Assembly (NCBI GenBank): GCA_038200385.1
Contig: JBBPYA010000025.1
Span: 1 to 7,037, forward strand
Length of the DNA stretch: 7,037 bases
Origin: JBBPYA01 sp038200385
GTDB lineage: Bacteria; Actinomycetota; Actinomycetes; Mycobacteriales; Geodermatophilaceae
Direction of reading: 5' to 3'
The notes under the pieces were generated by a model that was not told where the DNA came from, made no database searches, and saw only the letters and a list, made by a program, of their open reading frames with translations. This document shows positions 6,153-7,037 of the stretch, piece by piece. How positions within the stretch are numbered: position 1 is the first letter of the stretch; each line of letters starts with the position of its first letter. Both the position numbers and the translations under genes were made by a program.

Positions 6153-6836
6153 TCATCGCGGGTCGAGCTGGCGGCCGTGGATCAGGATGGTCAACCGGGC
6201 GCCGAGCGGCTGGCGCTCCGCGCCGTCGACCCGGACCCAGCGCGGTCCGCCGTACGGCGCCTGCTCCTCGACGTCGAGAATGGTTCCCGGCCTGATGCCG
6301 AGCTCGCCCAGGTAGCGCAGGGCCCCGCTGTCTCGGTCGGAGACCCGCTCCACGACGAACCGGACGCCGGCCGGGATCGCGTCCAGCACCTGACCCCACG
6401 CATCGTCATGCGGCCCGTGCAGGGCGGGGATCGGGTCACCGTGCGGATCATGGGTGGGGTACCCGAGATGGGCGTCGATGCGCTGCTCCAAGGCGGCGCT
6501 GAGCGCATGTTCGAGTTGCTCGGCCTCGGCGTGGACCTCGTCCCACGGCACTTCGAGCACGGTGGCGAGGAACGTCTCCAGTAGCCGGTGCCGGCGTACG
6601 ACCCGCAGGGCCAACTCCGTACCGCGGGCGGTCAGTTCCAGGCTGCGGCCGTCCGGCCGGGCCAGCAGGCGACCGGTCTCCAGCCGCTTGACCATCGCCG
6701 TAACCGACGGTGAGGAGATCCCGAGTTCGTGGGCGAGGGAACCCGTGGTGACCGGTTCGCCCCGACTGCCCAGCGCGTAGATCGCCTTGAGGTAGTCCTC
6801 GGTAGCCCGCGACGTAGCCAGCACGATCGCCACCAT
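6153..6836 (-). CDS. mntR: MntR: manganese-responsive DtxR-family repressor (three-domain form)
   Basis: This is a 227-residue metal-dependent repressor. It has an N-terminal winged helix-turn-helix (about 8-75), a metal-binding and dimerisation domain (76-145), and a C-terminal SH3/FeoA-like domain (155-227), as in DtxR/IdeR (about 226-230 residues). By alignment in my head, the ligands are Asp14 (DtxR Met10, Bacillus MntR Asp8), His83, Glu87, His102, Glu106 (DtxR Cys102, MntR Glu99), Glu109 and His110. The Asp/Glu pair is the manganese-sensor signature. The recognition helix S-S-P-S-V-T-A-M-V-K-R-L (41-52) matches the S-V-T-x-M-V pattern of MntR and lacks the Gln43 of DtxR. ATG 6834-6836 directly abuts the operator, so the mRNA may be leaderless; GTG 6822-6824, with GGTGG 5 nt before it, is an alternative. 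Any start further upstream would read through the tandem repeats and is unlikely. Mn-loaded MntR probably represses itself and mntH. Confidence 0.9.
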   Translation of the reverse strand: MVAIVLATSRATEDYLKAIYALGSRGEPVTTGSLAHELGISSPSVTAMVKRLETGRLLARPDGRSLELTARGTELALRVVRRHRLLETFLATVLEVPWDEVHAEAEQLEHALSAALEQRIDAHLGYPTHDPHGDPIPALHGPHDDAWGQVLDAIPAGVRFVVERVSDRDSGALRYLGELGIRPGTILDVEEQAPYGGPRWVRVDGAERQPLGARLTILIHGRQLDPR

Positions 6837-6850
6837 ATAGGCGTGCCTAT
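6837..6850. promoter_or_regulatory. Putative MntR operator, perfect 14-bp palindrome
   Basis: ATAGGC-GT-GCCTAT is a perfect 6+2+6 inverted repeat. Its AGGC...GCCT core is the kind recognised by actinomycete DtxR/IdeR/MntR proteins (TNAGGCNNGCCTNA-like). It lies immediately before the mntR ATG (6836), so bound repressor would block the promoter or the start of the transcript. TAGGCA on the minus strand (6849-6844) is 7 nt from the ATG and could be a -10 element of a leaderless promoter, in which case operator and -10 coincide. No second copy was seen ahead of mntH or elsewhere in the window. Confidence 0.72.
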
Positions 6851-6855
6851 CGCGG

Positions 6856-7037
6856 CGGACCCCCGGTCCGGATCGAGGACCACCCACCGGCTCGCAACGC
6901 CGGCACTGCCACGACTGGTCAGACGGACCCCCGGTCCGGATCGAGGACCACCCACCGGCTCGCAACGCCGGCACTGCCACGACTGGTCAGATGAGCCCCC
7001 GGTCCGGATCGAGGACCACCCACCGGCTCGCAACGCC
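6856..7037. repeat. 68-bp direct tandem repeat array, two full copies plus a partial third at the window edge
   Basis: Copies lie at 6856-6923, 6924-6991 and 6992-7037 (46 bp, cut by the window). Copies 1 and 2 are identical over all 68 bp. Copy 3 differs only in its first four bases (TGAG for CGGA, three substitutions). The unit length is not a multiple of three and the frames through it shift, so it is not a protein repeat. Each unit contains short inverted repeats: GGTCC/GGACC (6865-6869 with 6877-6881, 7-nt loop), CCGGC/GCCGG (6887-6891 with 6899-6903, 7-nt loop) and an imperfect CTGCCA/TGGTCAG stem. At the unit junction CGGACC-CCC-GGTCCG (6856-6870) forms a competing hairpin that copy 3 lacks. 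The array begins 5 bp beyond the MntR operator and has no spacers of unique sequence, so it is not CRISPR. Its full length and role cannot be seen. Confidence 0.92.

Noticed and set aside
4697..6295. Open frame of more than 500 codons on the plus strand opposite mntH and mntR
   Set aside because: It runs antisense through three well-supported genes, is dominated by Gln, Asp, Arg and Gly and has no recognisable motif.
6837..7033. Long open frames through the repeats, including an N-terminal extension of mntR
   Set aside because: They translate the same repeat in shifting frames, give no family resemblance, and the conserved DtxR-type sequence starts only near residue 8 from ATG 6836.
6856..7037. 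tRNA-like fold of the repeat on the minus strand: two 5-bp stems with 7-nt loops separated by 5 nt, the first with T at position 33 and TGC as a would-be anticodon
   Set aside because: The 5' side has no segment pairing with the would-be acceptor strand, the D-arm lacks the usual A and GG positions, and the T-loop lacks the G53 and TTC pattern. The resemblance is limited to hairpin geometry in GC-rich DNA.
6856..7037. CRISPR array
   Set aside because: The whole 68-bp period is identical between copies, leaving no unique spacers, and no cas gene is present.

Overview
The window comes from a high-GC Gram-positive bacterium, almost certainly an actinomycete. The base composition is strongly GC-rich with heavy G/C third-position bias. 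It carries a DUF3263 gene (a family known essentially from Actinomycetota), the tail of a mycothiol-dependent maleylpyruvate isomerase-type enzyme (mycothiol is the actinomycete thiol), a lipobox lipoprotein of mycobacterial style and a three-domain DtxR-family regulator. I cannot name genus or species. The stretch is densely packed, mostly chromosomal housekeeping and transport genes; I see no transposase, integrase, phage gene, CRISPR array, tRNA or rRNA.

Layout from left to right. (1) 1-270, plus strand: C-terminal end of a mycothiol-dependent maleylpyruvate isomerase-family protein, cut by the window edge. (2) 319-993, plus: a secreted lipoprotein. (3) 1004-1318, minus, convergent with it: a small DUF3263 protein. 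(4) 1423-2319 and 2350-2796, minus: a RarD-type EamA permease, preceded 30 bp upstream by an uncharacterised small membrane protein, probably one transcript. (5) 2797-2963: divergent intergenic region. (6) 2964-4391, plus: a 14-helix DHA2-type MFS exporter. (7) 4399-4788, minus, convergent with a 7-bp gap: a VOC/glyoxalase-like protein. (8) 4847-6112 and 6153-6836, minus: an NRAMP-type manganese transporter (mntH) directly downstream of its probable regulator mntR. (9) 6837-6850: a perfect 14-bp palindrome of DtxR/MntR type touching the mntR start codon. (10) 6856-7037: a 68-bp direct tandem repeat, two complete copies and a third running off the window.

The clearest functional unit is the mntR-mntH manganese module. 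The regulator has Asp and Glu where the iron sensor DtxR has Met10 and Cys102, the ligand pair characteristic of manganese-sensing MntR, and a recognition helix like that of Bacillus MntR. The transporter keeps the NRAMP metal-site motifs DPGN and MPH. The palindrome at the head of the module suggests that Mn-loaded MntR shuts off both its own gene and mntH.

The least explained part is the 68-bp tandem array immediately upstream of that operator. Its length is not a multiple of three, each unit can form several short hairpins, and it would supply the upstream part of the mntR promoter. I do not see an obviously new defence or biosynthetic system here.
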